Source: Tigriopus japonicus
Lineage: Eukaryota > Arthropoda > Copepoda > Harpacticoida > Harpacticidae
Assembly (NCBI GenBank): GCA_010645155.1
Contig: JAAGOF010000109.1
Span: 906,358 to 970,357, forward strand
DNA: 64,000 nt
Direction of reading: 5' to 3'
A program made the position numbers and the translations under genes. Below the pieces are notes generated by a model. The model was not told the origin of the DNA. It worked only from the letters and a program-made list of their open reading frames with translations, and made no database searches. Positions 44,919 through 55,679 of this stretch are shown in pieces (position 1 is the first letter of the stretch; each line of letters starts with the position of its first letter).

Positions 44919-47900
44919 ATGGCTACGCCCAATCCTAGTTCGGCTGATCCACCCCCATCACATCGGCCCGGCAGTCCGACCACGCCCACGGCCACACCCT
45001 CACCTACCCCTCAGGACGGTCGGCTCTTGAAGAAAATGCGCTTACTTCGTGACCAATACGCCCATCAGGTGAAATCCTCGCGCCCACTTACTTAAACGAT
45101 ACATGAGCCACTCCATCTATCTCCCACCTAAAAGAGTTGGACTTTTGGAGGAGGATCATTTCACAGATCTCCTCATGTTCCATAGATGGATGGATTTAGC
45201 GTTTGTTTATGCTTGGAGAAGTACAGTGGTTCTCAGTTTATGTCTAAGGAATCAAGAGAATGAAGGGCTTTTATAAGCCGCTATAGAGGCCTTTTTTATA
45301 TCGCATATACATCAAATTCAAGCAAATTTGGGAAAGTTCTTTGAAACCAGAAAGGCACTTCAAAGTGAAAAAAAAACACTTGTGAGCATCTTTCCAAGTC
45401 AACCAATCCAGTACAGCTTCCTTAATGAGTTTTAGCTCGATTGAAATGACCGTAGACCAATACCATTCCAATACCCCCAGCTTATATACATTTTTCAATA
45501 ATAAGACGCGATCTTTGTCCAATTAGTTTCAGCCTGGTTCGGCTCTGTTCTGGGCTTCCCAAGTTCTGGCCGGAACCGACGGCCAAAATCCCGCCGATGT
45601 GATCGCCTTCAGTCAATGTCTCTATCAAGATGGACAGTTCCAACGGGCGGCCTTCGCTTTAACCTCACGCGGCTTAGACCGTTCCAATCTTCGGGCTTGT
45701 TACTTGACCGCCAAATGTTATTTCCGAGCTCAAGACGCCGAGGAAGCCAAATTGTGCCTGGATCTAGGTCAAGCGCTCATTCTCAACGCTCGGCACCAAC
45801 TCAACCCATCGAATTCGTCCAATGAACTCCGACAAGTGAGCCGTCAAAAATAGATGATGAAATGACTATCGTTTTGATTTTTTTCTCCTATCTTTAGACG
45901 TTGAGTTCGATATATCTGCTCAAAGGCCAGATTTTGGCCAGTTTAGACAATCGCATTTTGGCGGCTGAGGCTTTCAAGGAGGCCTTGAGTTTGGATGTGT
46001 ATTGTAGTGAAGCTTTTCAAGCCGTGATTCAACATCAGATTTTTTCGGCCGAAGAAGAACGCGAATTGCTCAAAGCCATGCCTTTTAGTGAGCAATGCGC
46101 CCATCCGGATGAGGAGGAATTTGTGTCGTTTTTGTATCGGATTCAGTTGAAAAAGTACGATCAGCCGGCGGATTTGGTGATTCCCGACAAGTTCAAGAGT
46201 TTGAGGACCAATACCGAAATTCAGGTCCATCAAGCTGAGCGGCATTTTTATAATTGTGATTACAATCAGTGCTTCAAAATTACGTCGAGGTAAGGAAACA
46301 AAATCGTGATGATTAGAGCAAGGAAAACAAGTAGAAAAAAACAAGGAAAAAAGTTTTTAAAAAGTAGAAAAAAACGGCAAAAAAATTTAAAAAAAGTTGG
46401 CAAATCTAACCTTTAATGCTTAGTCACGTAAGTCAGGAACCACTGTACTTCAGGACGGATTTCAAAAATACACACTAGGTCCGATCACTGTACTAAAATG
46501 TGAGATTTTTGCAACAAATATATTGTTCCGTTGAATTTTCATTGTACTAATCGGACCTAGTGTGTATTTTGAAAGTAATCCTGGCTCGAGCCATCCTTGC
46601 GTAAGTCCATGCAACAAAATCCATGGCTATCTGCAACCAGGTAGCACTTCAATGTGTTGCAATGATTACAATGGATTTTAATGATGGCAAAGTTTGGATA
46701 ATTATAATTATATCAAAGTCTATTCTTATTGAAATGAAAGCACACAGATAAATAATTCTCTTACTTTTGAAACTCCATTGTAAGGCTGAAGTACTATAAT
46801 ATACCTAAACTTGATAAAAAGTCAACCATGATTTAAAAAAGTACTTTTTTGGCATCATGTTTGGTAAATATGCAAAGTTTTAAATTGACTCAGTCTTGTT
46901 CCTGCCAATTGACTCTCCATTCGTGGCAGTGCTTTGTTGAACGGCTAGAGTTATATACAATTAAATCATAAGCGGCTAAAGCAGTTCGAAACATCTACCG
47001 TAAATTTCTTGGAGGAGCCACATCCAATTCTACTATTTTTGGTCTTACAGGGCCTCTTTTGTACTCTTTCGAAAGCTTGTTTTGAAATAGATTTTGAAAA
47101 ATTGTAACAGAGAAGTGAGTTTTTTTGAGAAAATGGCATGCACAAAAGAGTATTTATTTTCAGTTTGTCGTAAAAGTTTGCAGAAGCGAATAGAAAATGT
47201 TTGTATGGTTTGATTCAACGGCGAAAAAAAATAGAGGTGAAGGAAATGTTAGGGGTCAACAATGTAAGTTTTTTCGTTATTATTCTTGGACTTGAAAAGC
47301 AAAAAATCGGAAAGTAGCCAAAAAACGCGTTCACCGGACCCCCAAAAGCGGCAGATTTGCGCGAAAGCGCAAAATATGAAAGCACTTGTTGAGAAAAAAT
47401 ATGCAGTGAGATATAAATGTCATTCAGTCTATTTTGATTTCAGGCTGAAAGTACTAAAACTGACCAATCTACTTTTTTATCGTAAAAAACTTTCGTTACC
47501 TTTTTTTTAAATTTGTACCAATAGTACACGGATCATGCCCTTTACATAAGCATGATTTTTCTTTTAGTTCGCAAAAAATGTCTAAAGCACGAAATCCGCG
47601 CTGACCAAAATTTTACTACATCAGAATTTTCGATACAAAAAATTTTCCGTTTTTCCTCAATCTCGATACAAGAAACATTCTCAAAGTTATGGCATACTTC
47701 TCTTGCTTTAATTGGTCACAGCACAAAACGACAAAAAAACATTTCCAAAAGGATCGATGCAGTGCTTCCATATCTTGAGCAAATTTTGCCCTTTTTGGGG
47801 GTTCCCTTTGCGCACTTTTTTGGGCTCTTGCGCCTAGCTCTTTTTGACAAAAACTTGCACTTTTCAAATTCAAGTCAAAAGAACGAAAAATTACATTTTG

Positions 47901-49964
47901 AGCCCTAAAATCACTAAAAGTTGTCCTAAATGCCACTCAACAAGAACTATTTTAAAGACCAACAATCACAACTAATTCAAAGACTACCAACGTATGTGCA
48001 ATGCTTGAGAGTGAAATGAATTTCTGTGTCTACCAAGGCAAAACCTAGTGGAAAATAAGCAACCCAAGAAAGTCCCTCAAATTTGAGGTTTATTAAGGTC
48101 AAACTGAGAATAGAATATTTGCAGTTGAGATATTCCAAAAAAATATAAAAAAACTTCATCAGTATGAAGGTGTGGAAGGCTCAATTTTTTAGAACGTTGT
48201 GTGTCCTTGTTTAAGTTCGATAATTTACCAATCATGATGTCAAAATTGTACTTTTTTCTTTCATTTCTTCTGTCAAACTGAGATTGAAACAAGTTCTTAA
48301 GCTTTGTAATGGAGATATAAACGCATGCACTTATAATGTCAATTTGTGTGTTTTAATGACTATTTTTAAATGCTAATTTTTTAGACATTAGCAGATTTTT
48401 TTGTAGTAAAAGTAAGCTTCTAAGGTTAAATAAAAGTGAGGTAAACTCCTCCAGTAGTTTCCAGTATTTTTTTATCGTTTCTTGAGCCAATTTTCTAGAG
48501 TCTCAATTTAAGAAAAATCTCGATAAAAGTAACATTTTAGGGAACATTTTTCCGTTGACAGAAAAGTTGCTTAAAACGAGATTCGACTGTATGTTTATTT
48601 CAGTTTAATGTCGGTTGACCCATACAACGGCAATTGTCTCCCCATTCACGTCTCTTGCCTCATAGAACTGGAGAAATCCAATGGTAAGTTCACTTAATTG
48701 GGTCTTTGATTTCTTGTGCCCCTGATTGTCAAAAATACCTCTTTTTCTGTCCCACTAGATCTCTTTCACCTGGCGCATAAACTCGTAGATCTCTTCCCTG
48801 AATGGGCAGGTGAGCTCTCAGTTTCAAAACCAAAATGATTTGCTCTTCAATCGTGATTTTTTTTTTCTTTCCTTATAGGTGCTTGGTTTGCGGTCGGAAC
48901 ATACTATTATCTCGTAGGGAAACATGAATTTGCTCGACGATATCTCAGTAAAGCCACACATTTAGATCGAGTTTATGGCCCTGCTTGGTTGGCTTATGGC
49001 CATTCTTTTGCTTTGGAAAGTGAACACGATCAAGCCATGGCCGCTTATTTCAAGGCTTGTCAACTCATGAAAGGGTACGATGCCAATTAATTGAAATCTA
49101 AGGTATTGCCTTCCTTACGATGAATGATTTTTCGTGGTAGGTGCCACTTACCTTTGCTCTACATTGGAGTGGAATACGGTCTGACTAATAATGCCAAATT
49201 AGCCGAGCGATTCTTCACGCAAGCTTTGGATATCGCTCCCCAAGACCCATTTGTCTTGCACGAATTGGGCGTAACAGCATTCCAAAATAACAAGTAAGAC
49301 ATTTTAAGCTAATAATGATAATGATGTAAGGTAGCTGAAAGGCATGGTCTTCCCTGTTTCAAGTTTTGCAGAGGCCGAAAAGTATTTCTTGCAAGCCCTA
49401 GCCCAAGTGAAGCAAGTGAATGGATCAATCATGAGCTCGAAATGGGAACCTCTGTTGAACAATCTGGGCCATTGTGCTCGAAAGTTGGGAAAGTTTGACG
49501 ACGCGTTAAACTTTCATCAATTGGCCTTGGTTCTCCAACCCATGTCAGCTTCCACTTTTTCCGCCATCGGATTTGTGCATTCTCTCAAGGGCGATTTGCT
49601 GGAGGCTGAAGAGGCCTTTCATAAGGCCTTGGGCATTCGAAGAGATGATAGTTTCTCGACGTCGATGCTCAATAACGTCATTGAGCAGATGATCAGCGAC
49701 GAGCCCACGTTTTCAGGTAACACACGTTTATTTAAGAAACGATTTAAGCCATACTAGTTGATTAATGGTTGGTTTTCGGTATTGATTTTAGGAGTTCCTG
49801 AAGAAATTCCAAAGTTTGATCCGATTAGTGGGGGATCGACAACTTTGCTTGGAGACCGGAATTCGCAATCTGGGGATTTGAGCACAACTAACGCAACCAC
49901 TCCGGGCAATAATACGGGATCATTCGATGTTGATATGGCGGATGCTAGCTTAAATAGTGATTGA
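44919..49964 (+). CDS. CDC16: Anaphase-promoting complex subunit CDC16/APC6
   Basis: Nine exons: 44919-45068, 45533-45835, 45898-46289, 48604-48683, 48759-48809, 48879-49074, 49141-49293, 49364-49716 and 49792-49964. Phases are consistent, giving 616 residues (human 620). TPR repeats occupy most of the protein, for example LAYGHSFALESEHDQAMAAY and ALNFHQLALVLQPMSASTFS, followed by AIGFVHSLKGDLLEAEEAFH and ALGIRRDDSFS. This is the conserved CDC16 C-terminal superhelix. APC6 is a scaffold of the APC/C ubiquitin ligase that drives anaphase. The N-terminus (Ser/Thr/Pro-rich, residues 1-35) and C-terminal tail are low complexity. Intron 3 is 2.3 kb and carries repeats (46463-46571, 47283-47880); the others are short. 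Confidence 0.95.
46463..46571. mobile_element. 109-bp palindromic MITE in CDC16 intron 3
   Basis: The left arm (CAAAAATACACACTAGGTCC, then GATCACTGTACTAAAATG) is repeated in inverted orientation on the right (CATTGTACTAATCGGACCTA, then GTGTGTATTTTG). The loop is about 40 bases. No coding capacity. Being in the transcribed strand of a long intron, it would form a hairpin in the pre-mRNA. Confidence 0.8.
47283..47880. repeat. Long imperfect inverted repeat in CDC16 intron 3
   Basis: The left arm (ACTTGAAAAGCAAAAAATCG ... AAAAAACGCG ... GGACCCCCAAAA ... AGATTTGCGCG) and the right arm resemble each other in inverted orientation over about 100 bases, with many mismatches. The right arm reads CAAATTTTGCC ... 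TTTTTGGGGGTTCC ... GCGCACTTTTTTGGG ... GCACTTTTCAAATTCAAG. It is probably an old DNA transposon or foldback element. Confidence 0.45.
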
Positions 49965-50225
49965 TAGGATTGAAAATTAAATCATACTAATCCAACCCAA
50001 GAAAAGGCTACTTTTATTCTGATTTTAAAAAGGCCATTTCTAGAGGGCTCTTACGATTTCCAATGGTTAAAACAGCTATCATGATTGTTACAAATGCAAA
50101 ACGGAAAAAACTGTTGAGTATCAAGTAACAGGGTTCTTTTTGGAGACTATTCAAGAACGAAGGCAGTTTAGCACATTTGTAAGACCGACCATAGACCACG
50201 ATATTACCTAGACTGAGATGGGAGC

Positions 50226-50577
50226 TTCAAAATTTATCATCTTTGCCCCATTCAAGAGAATTTGTTATATTTTACAAAAGCTGTGGTTTGTGTAACAAGA
50301 AATTTCTACACCAATTTTCAGCTCAATCGAACCACGGAGTCAAAAGCTATACGCCTTTAAATTCAGGCAAGCATAGGCGTAAAATGAACTCGTTCTACCT
50401 CTTGTTACAAGATCTTGCAACAAGATATTTTTGCCTCAAATTAAAAGAAGCGTAACTTTTGACCCCGTCTTTCGATTGAGCTGAAAAATGGTAGACAAAT
50501 TCCTTGTTATAAAAACCACAGGTCTTAAAAGATATAACAAATTCTCTTGAATGGGGGCAAAGATGATAAATCTTGAA
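50226..50577. mobile_element. 352-bp MITE with about 115-bp terminal inverted repeats
   Basis: The left arm begins TTCAAAATTTATCATCTTTG and the right arm ends AAAGATGATAAATCTTGAA. Both contain, in inverted order, CAAGAGAATTTGTTATAT, a (C/T)TGTGGTTT segment, and TTTTTCAGCTCAATCGAA followed by a CGGAGTCAAAAG-like end. Arms cover two-thirds of the element. It shares the CAGCTCAATCGAAC...CGGAGTCAA core with the element at 25515-25880. No ORF of note. Confidence 0.8.
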
Positions 50578-51003
50578 ACTACCATCTCGGTCCAGCAGCG
50601 GCGACGTACAGGGTGCGGACGGTATTTATTCGGCCATTTTAAGTGGCTATAATTCCAAGATGCGAGAAGCTATCACCCTGAAATTTTGTACAAGCACAAC
50701 TTAAACACTTGTTGAGACTTGGACGAAAAATGAAGGACATCGGTTGATTTAAGCCTCCACCATTGCGGAAAAAGCAAGGGACTGACTTAGAGTGTATATG
50801 GCCCGACAAATATTATGTTCTACGGGTTCTGCGTGAATACTTCAACCCCTCTTAAATAGTTCAAGGTTCTGTTGTGATTATAGAGGGAGCTGCTTGCTAC
50901 AGTCGAGAGTGAGCAAGATGCACTTCTCAGAGGGAGCCACCTGAAATCCGAGCCAAATAAACAAGAACAAATCACTTCGAAACGAACCCTGTTTTCCAGG
51001 CGC
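50578..51003. other. Intergenic, nothing recognised
   Basis: No gene, RNA or transposon end was identified between the MITE and the foldback-type element. Confidence 0.4.
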
Positions 51004-51520
51004 ACGGTAAATAGGTCACAGTTTAAAGGTCATCGTAAAACGGTCACAGAAAAAAGGTCACAGGGTATAAAGGTAACAAGCTCGCGTAGTTCCAAAGGTA
51101 GTCATAGGGGTGAACCCACGGATCCTGGTATCTTCCTTGATTGAAGATTGTCCCATGGGACTTATGATTAACTGGGTGGAACACAATTATGCCAAGGCAA
51201 AGGTACCATAAGTCAACAGGAAGTCATTCCCAACAATTTTTAAGACAATGGTCCTAACCCGCCCCGGATCCGGCGGACCATGGATGAGGCTGTCCCCTCA
51301 CCCCTCTGGAGTCAAAATTGCCTCCTTCTTTCCAGATCCGCCCATGGGCACTGGAGATATTCCACGGCAAAGTGATTTTTCACTGTGACCTTTTTACCGT
51401 GTGACCTTTTTACCGTGACTGTGTTACCCTTTGACCTTTTCACTGTGACCTTTTTTCCTCGTGACGGTTTTACTGTGACCTATTTTCATGTGACCGTTTT
51501 GCTTGTGACTTTTTTAGCTA
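51004..51520. mobile_element. Foldback-type element with arrays of GGTCACAG units in inverted orientation
   Basis: The left end (51004-51085) carries five degenerate units: GGTCACAG, GGTCATCG, GGTCACAG, GGTCACAG and GGTAACAA, separated by A-rich spacers. The right end (51370-51520) carries the inverse, about eight (C)TGTGACC-like units separated by T-rich spacers. The centre (about 280 bases) is unrelated. Inverted arrays of short tandem repeats are the layout of foldback elements. No transposase is visible. Confidence 0.6.
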
Positions 51521-51672
51521 CAATCGTTTTCCAATGCTTCAATCCCTCCAGTTCATAGATTGTTTATTAATCACTAGATAGCGTGCAAGCTTTAGTAGGG
51601 CTGAGATGGCAAAGGGGGCAGTATGTGTTCAATTTGTGAGGAAAATGTTGCCCTCACAACTAGTGAGCAGAC

Positions 51673-52730
51673 TAGAGCACTGTGGTAAAAGAGTACGATC
51701 ATAAAGTACGCCAGCTAATGGATCTCATTCGGCAACAGCTCGCACTTCCCATGATTGATAGTCAAAAAAGCGACCTCAAGCGGCATTTATAGCGTTTCTT
51801 GAAATGGAAAGTAGAGAAATTCCGAAAATACGCCCTTCACTTTGACTTTGAATGCCTCTCGTACATCCCCAGTGATTTGAAATTGGCAGCAGTTAGCAGC
51901 AAGTACTTACTTGTTGTATCAAGAAACAATCTTAAATTTTAAGGACATCAAGATTTTTGCCTCATTTTGAAGCTATTACAGGTTTCAAATGTCAACTACA
52001 GGTTTAAAATTATTCACCCTCTACGTATGAGGGAGAAGGAAAAAGGGAAAAGGCGAAGGCAAGAGGGGCCGGGCCGTCAATCAAATCAGAGCGACCAATT
52101 TCAGACCTTTAAAAAGGAGTTGGGGAAGCTTTCAGACTTGTAGACTTTTGAACACCGGTGTGAAAAACCAATGCAATTTTGGTGCATTACAAGAATACAA
52201 CTTATGAAGTTAGAATAAATGGCTCTATAATAAAATAAAAATGAAACACCAAACACTGATAATACTTGCATAAAAGCAAAAGAAGTTACTACATAGACTG
52301 GGTCTCTTAGTACTGTGTACACTCCACGTTTTGAATTGCGAGACTCTTTACACTAGTTTTTGAAGATTGCAATGGTCATTCACCTGCTTTGGACAAACTT
52401 AAGTGCCTAAATTGTTGGTGTCAGAACTCCAAATAGAACATGAAGTGTTTTTCTGATGAATTTTGGCAAAGAAATGCCTGAATTACTTTTTCAGTTGTCA
52501 GATTTCCATGCCAATGTGAAAGGGTTTTGACCAATAAACTCAGCCAAAAACCACCACAGGTCCATTAACAATACTCAGTCAACATTTGTGGTACTTTAGT
52601 TTTTTCAAAACTGATTGATAACCGTTGCAATCTTCAAAAATGTGTGTATCATGGGAACTGTGAGCTGTTGCCGCATGAAATCCACTGGATGGTGCACTTT
52701 ATAACCGTACACTTTTATTATAGTGCTCTA
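51673..52730. mobile_element. hAT-like element, related to the one at 53777, no target duplication
   Basis: The left end TAGAGCACTGTGGTAAAAGA, then GTACGATCATAAAGT, pairs with the inverted right end ACCGTACACTTTTATTATAG followed by TGCTCTA over about 44 bases. The terminus begins TAGAGC, as in the element at 53777. The flanking octamers (GAGCAGAC and GTTCAAAG) differ, so this is either a rearranged copy or the ends of two different insertions. No transposase frame was seen. Confidence 0.6.
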
Positions 52731-52804
52731 GTTCAAAGAGCACTACTTCTAGTTCTAGATCGAACCCCAGCGGAAGGCTGGCTGACTGCCACCCTCCAAA
52801 ATCA

Positions 52805-52928
52805 ACTCAACTCTTCGGAGTCAAAATTTGGCATTTGAACCGTCTTTCAATGCAAAAACAACTATACAAACTCAACTCTTCGGCGTCAAAATTTAGCATT
52901 GAACTGTCTTTCAAATGCAAACTAGTTT
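52805..52928. repeat. 65-bp direct repeat, two copies
   Basis: CTCAACTCTTCGG(A/C)GTCA followed by AAATTTGGCATT-like and GTCTTTCAA segments occurs at 52805 and again at 52870. GTTTG-rich simple sequence (about 52955-53033) follows and leads to the next element. Confidence 0.75.
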
Positions 52929-53041
52929 TTTTTTAAAGTTATTTTTTCCAAATTAGTTTGTTTGTGATTTCTATTTGTTTGGTATGCTGTCGTTTGTTTG
53001 TCTTTGTTTGTTCTTGGTTATATTTGTTTGTTTCCCATCAG

Positions 53042-53529
53042 TAGGGACGGGCAAAAAGTGTAAAAAGATTTTTGGTAACCTAAACACATTTATTTGCCTT
53101 TTTGCACTTTTCGCCTTTATTTGCACGATTTTTTTACGAATTCGGCCTTAAATGAACAAATTGTTGATAATTAGCTATTTCTTCTTAAAAAATGTTTACG
53201 CTTGGAAGATTTTTTTCAAATTTGAAAACTAAATCTGATTTTTTAGCTCCCAGCATAGGCTAGCATGGTATTGATTACTACTACTTCAGTATCTAAATTT
53301 TGCTCTTCAAGATTGAAAAATAACAAGCAGTTGACAAGAAAGTGTCTGAAGCTTTTTGTTTCAGAAATTTCAGTTTTTTCCGATTTTTTTCGATTTTATC
53401 TGCGCTTTTTTGGTTTTTATTTGCGTTTTTAACCTTTTTTTCCACTTTATTTTACGATTTTGGGCTGATTTTTCTGCAACTTTTTGTAACCAAAAGCTTG
53501 TTTTGATTTGCACTTTTTGCCCGTCCCTA
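53042..53529. mobile_element. Non-autonomous hAT-like element with perfect 8-bp target duplication
   Basis: It begins TAGGGACGGGCAAAAAGTG and ends CACTTTTTGCCCGTCCCTA, an exact inverted repeat of 19 bases. Both sides carry CCCATCAG (53034-53041 and 53530-53537). At 488 bases, with T-rich and A-rich halves full of (T)TTTGC-type units, it cannot encode a transposase. The TAGGGAC start is shared with the element at 26897, but the interior differs, so it is a second hAT-like family. Confidence 0.93.
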
Positions 53530-53776
53530 CCCATCAGTAATTAGTAGTATTAAGTTACATGCAGTAGTAACGGCCCTTGACGACTTAAATGGACGAACCT
53601 TGGGTCATTTCCGAGGTTGAGGTAAAAATTAATGTTTGTTCAAGTGGAGCGGCAATATCCCCATATGGCGGACAGCCTCTATCAGATCACAGCTGCGAAG
53701 CTGCCTTCTGACTCCACCAAAAAAATATAAGTGCTCTAGTTCCACTACTCGACCGCAAGTTTCTTGAGAGTGGAGC

Positions 53777-55246
53777 TAGAGCTCTATATTAGAAAGAGTA
53801 CAATCATATCCAACGCCATCTAGTTGATTTGGCTCGCAACTGCTCNNNNNNNNNNNNNNNNNNNNNNNNNNNNNNNNNNNNNNNNNNNNNNNNNNNNNNN
53901 NNNNNNNNNNNNNNNNNNNNNNNNNNNNNNNNNNNNNNNNNNNNNNNNNNNNNNNNNNNNNNNNNNNNNNNNNNNNNNNNNNNNNNNNNNNNNNNNNNNN
54001 NNNNNNNNNNNNNNNNNNNNNNNNNNNNNNNNNNNNNNNNNNNNNNNNNNNNNNNNNNNNNNNNNNNNNNNNNNNNNNNNNNNNNNNNNNNNNNNNNNNN
54101 NNNNNNNNNNNNNNNNNNNNNNNNNNNNNNNNNNNNNNNNNNNNNNNNNNNNNNNNNNNNNNNNNNNNNNNNNNNNNNNNNNNNNNNNNNNNNNNNNNNN
54201 NNNNNNNNNNNNNNNNNNNNNNNNNNNNNNNNNNNNNNNNNNNNNNNNNNNNNNNNNNNNNNNNNNNNNNNNNNNNNNNNNNNNNNNNNNNNNNNNNNNN
54301 NNNNNNNNNNNNNNNNNNNNNNNNNNNNNNNNNNNNNNNNNNNNNNNNNNNNNNNNNNNNNNNNNNNNNNNNNNNNNNNNNNNNNNNNNNNNNNNNNNNN
54401 NNNNNNNNNNNNNNNNNNNNNNNNNNNNNNNNNNNNNNNNNNNNNNNNNNNNNNNNNNNNNNNNNNNNNNNNNNNNNNNNNNNNNNNNNNNNNNNNNNNN
54501 NNNNNNNNNNNNNNNNNNNNNNNNNNNNNNNNNNNNNNNNNNNNNNNNNNNNNNNNNNNNNNNNNNNNNNNNNNNNNNNNNNNNNNNNNNNNNNNNNNNN
54601 NNNNNNNNNNNNNNNNNNNNNNNNNNNNNNNNNNNNNNNNNNNNNNNCCAGCAATCCTATCAGTTCCCTTCTTAACAAGTGCCAGTGGGCAAGCTGGGCA
54701 AGCCATCTGAAGCTAGCAAGCATTTGACTGGACTCCCCTGCTGGCCACCACCACTGACACTGGTGATCTTGCATATCAAGGGGTAGGTGGGCAAGTGTAA
54801 ATAGCAGCCAGGGGTGAAGTCAAGAGAGGAAGAAAATTCCCTGTGCTGTTTCTCAGCAATGACCATGACAGCCAAGCACAAGAGGGAAGAGAATTCAGCA
54901 GCCCTGCAATTTCATTTCCAATCACATTGTTGCCATCACCAATTGCATCAATATGTCCAAGGGGATAGATTTTCATTCTCTTAATGTCTTTTAAAGTATT
55001 AAACCTAATTTTACAAGTAATGCAATCTTAACTCATTTGAAACACACTAACAGTTCATTTTGGACCCCTTCATAAGGGTTCAAGGCCCCTTAGTTTCTCA
55101 AATATTGCTATCTTGGTCTCATATTTTGGAAAATTTGTTCACCTTAGAGGGTACTCGTGCATCCTTTTGGAAACGGCGAGCAGTTGCGAGCAGAATGAAC
55201 TAGATGGCGTTGGATATGATTGTACTCTTTCTAATAAAGAGCTCTA
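53777..55246. mobile_element. hAT-like element with 69-bp terminal inverted repeats and 8-bp target duplication, interrupted by an assembly gap
   Basis: The terminal repeats (53777-53845 and 55178-55246) start TAGAGCTCT(A/T)TATTAGAAA and agree at about 65 of 69 positions. Both flanks carry AGTGGAGC (53769-53776 and 55247-55254). The interior right of the gap shows no clear transposase. The gap prevents judging whether the element is autonomous. The motif GAGTACAATCATA in the terminus is shared with 44492 and 51673. Confidence 0.9.
53846..54647. other. Assembly gap (802 N)
   Basis: All bases are N. The gap begins exactly where the visible left terminal repeat stops (GCTCGCAACTGCTC). This suggests assembly failed on the repeat, and the true length is uncertain. 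Confidence 0.99.
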
Positions 55247-55679
55247 AGTGGAGCAACGTCATCTCTTTTCAAAAACTTGGACTGAAAGAGATTTTCAAAA
55301 CAGGCTAAACAGAGAAATCATTTTATTTTGGGAATGTAACATGTACAAAACAGTTTTTATCTTCCTTTAGCTTCTCGGGAGAGTATGTTGTTTCTATTAA
55401 AAATGCTGGTTGGCTTAATTCAAACCAAATAAAATCAGTGAAATCTATTTAATGGATAAAATGTAGTCAGACTCTCAAGTGATTAGAACAGCGGTTCTTA
55501 AACTGCTTGAAACTTCATTTTGAATCAAATCCTCCGACTTATTTTGGGCACAACCAATGTTCCAAACCTTTTTGATGCCTTCATGACCTAAAAAATGGTC
55601 GCCCAAAGTACACGTACATGGATAACTTGAAGTGCTCTATTCATTGTCGAATTCGCGAAATTACACTCAGTGATTCAAA
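55247..55679. other. Intergenic, nothing recognised
   Basis: It includes the right target duplication of the hAT-like element at 55247-55254. After that, only AT-rich sequence up to the LINE 3' end. Confidence 0.4.

Noticed and set aside
53776..54774. ORFs of about 300 residues spanning the gap
   Set aside because: They consist almost entirely of N; the visible ends are transposon terminal repeats.
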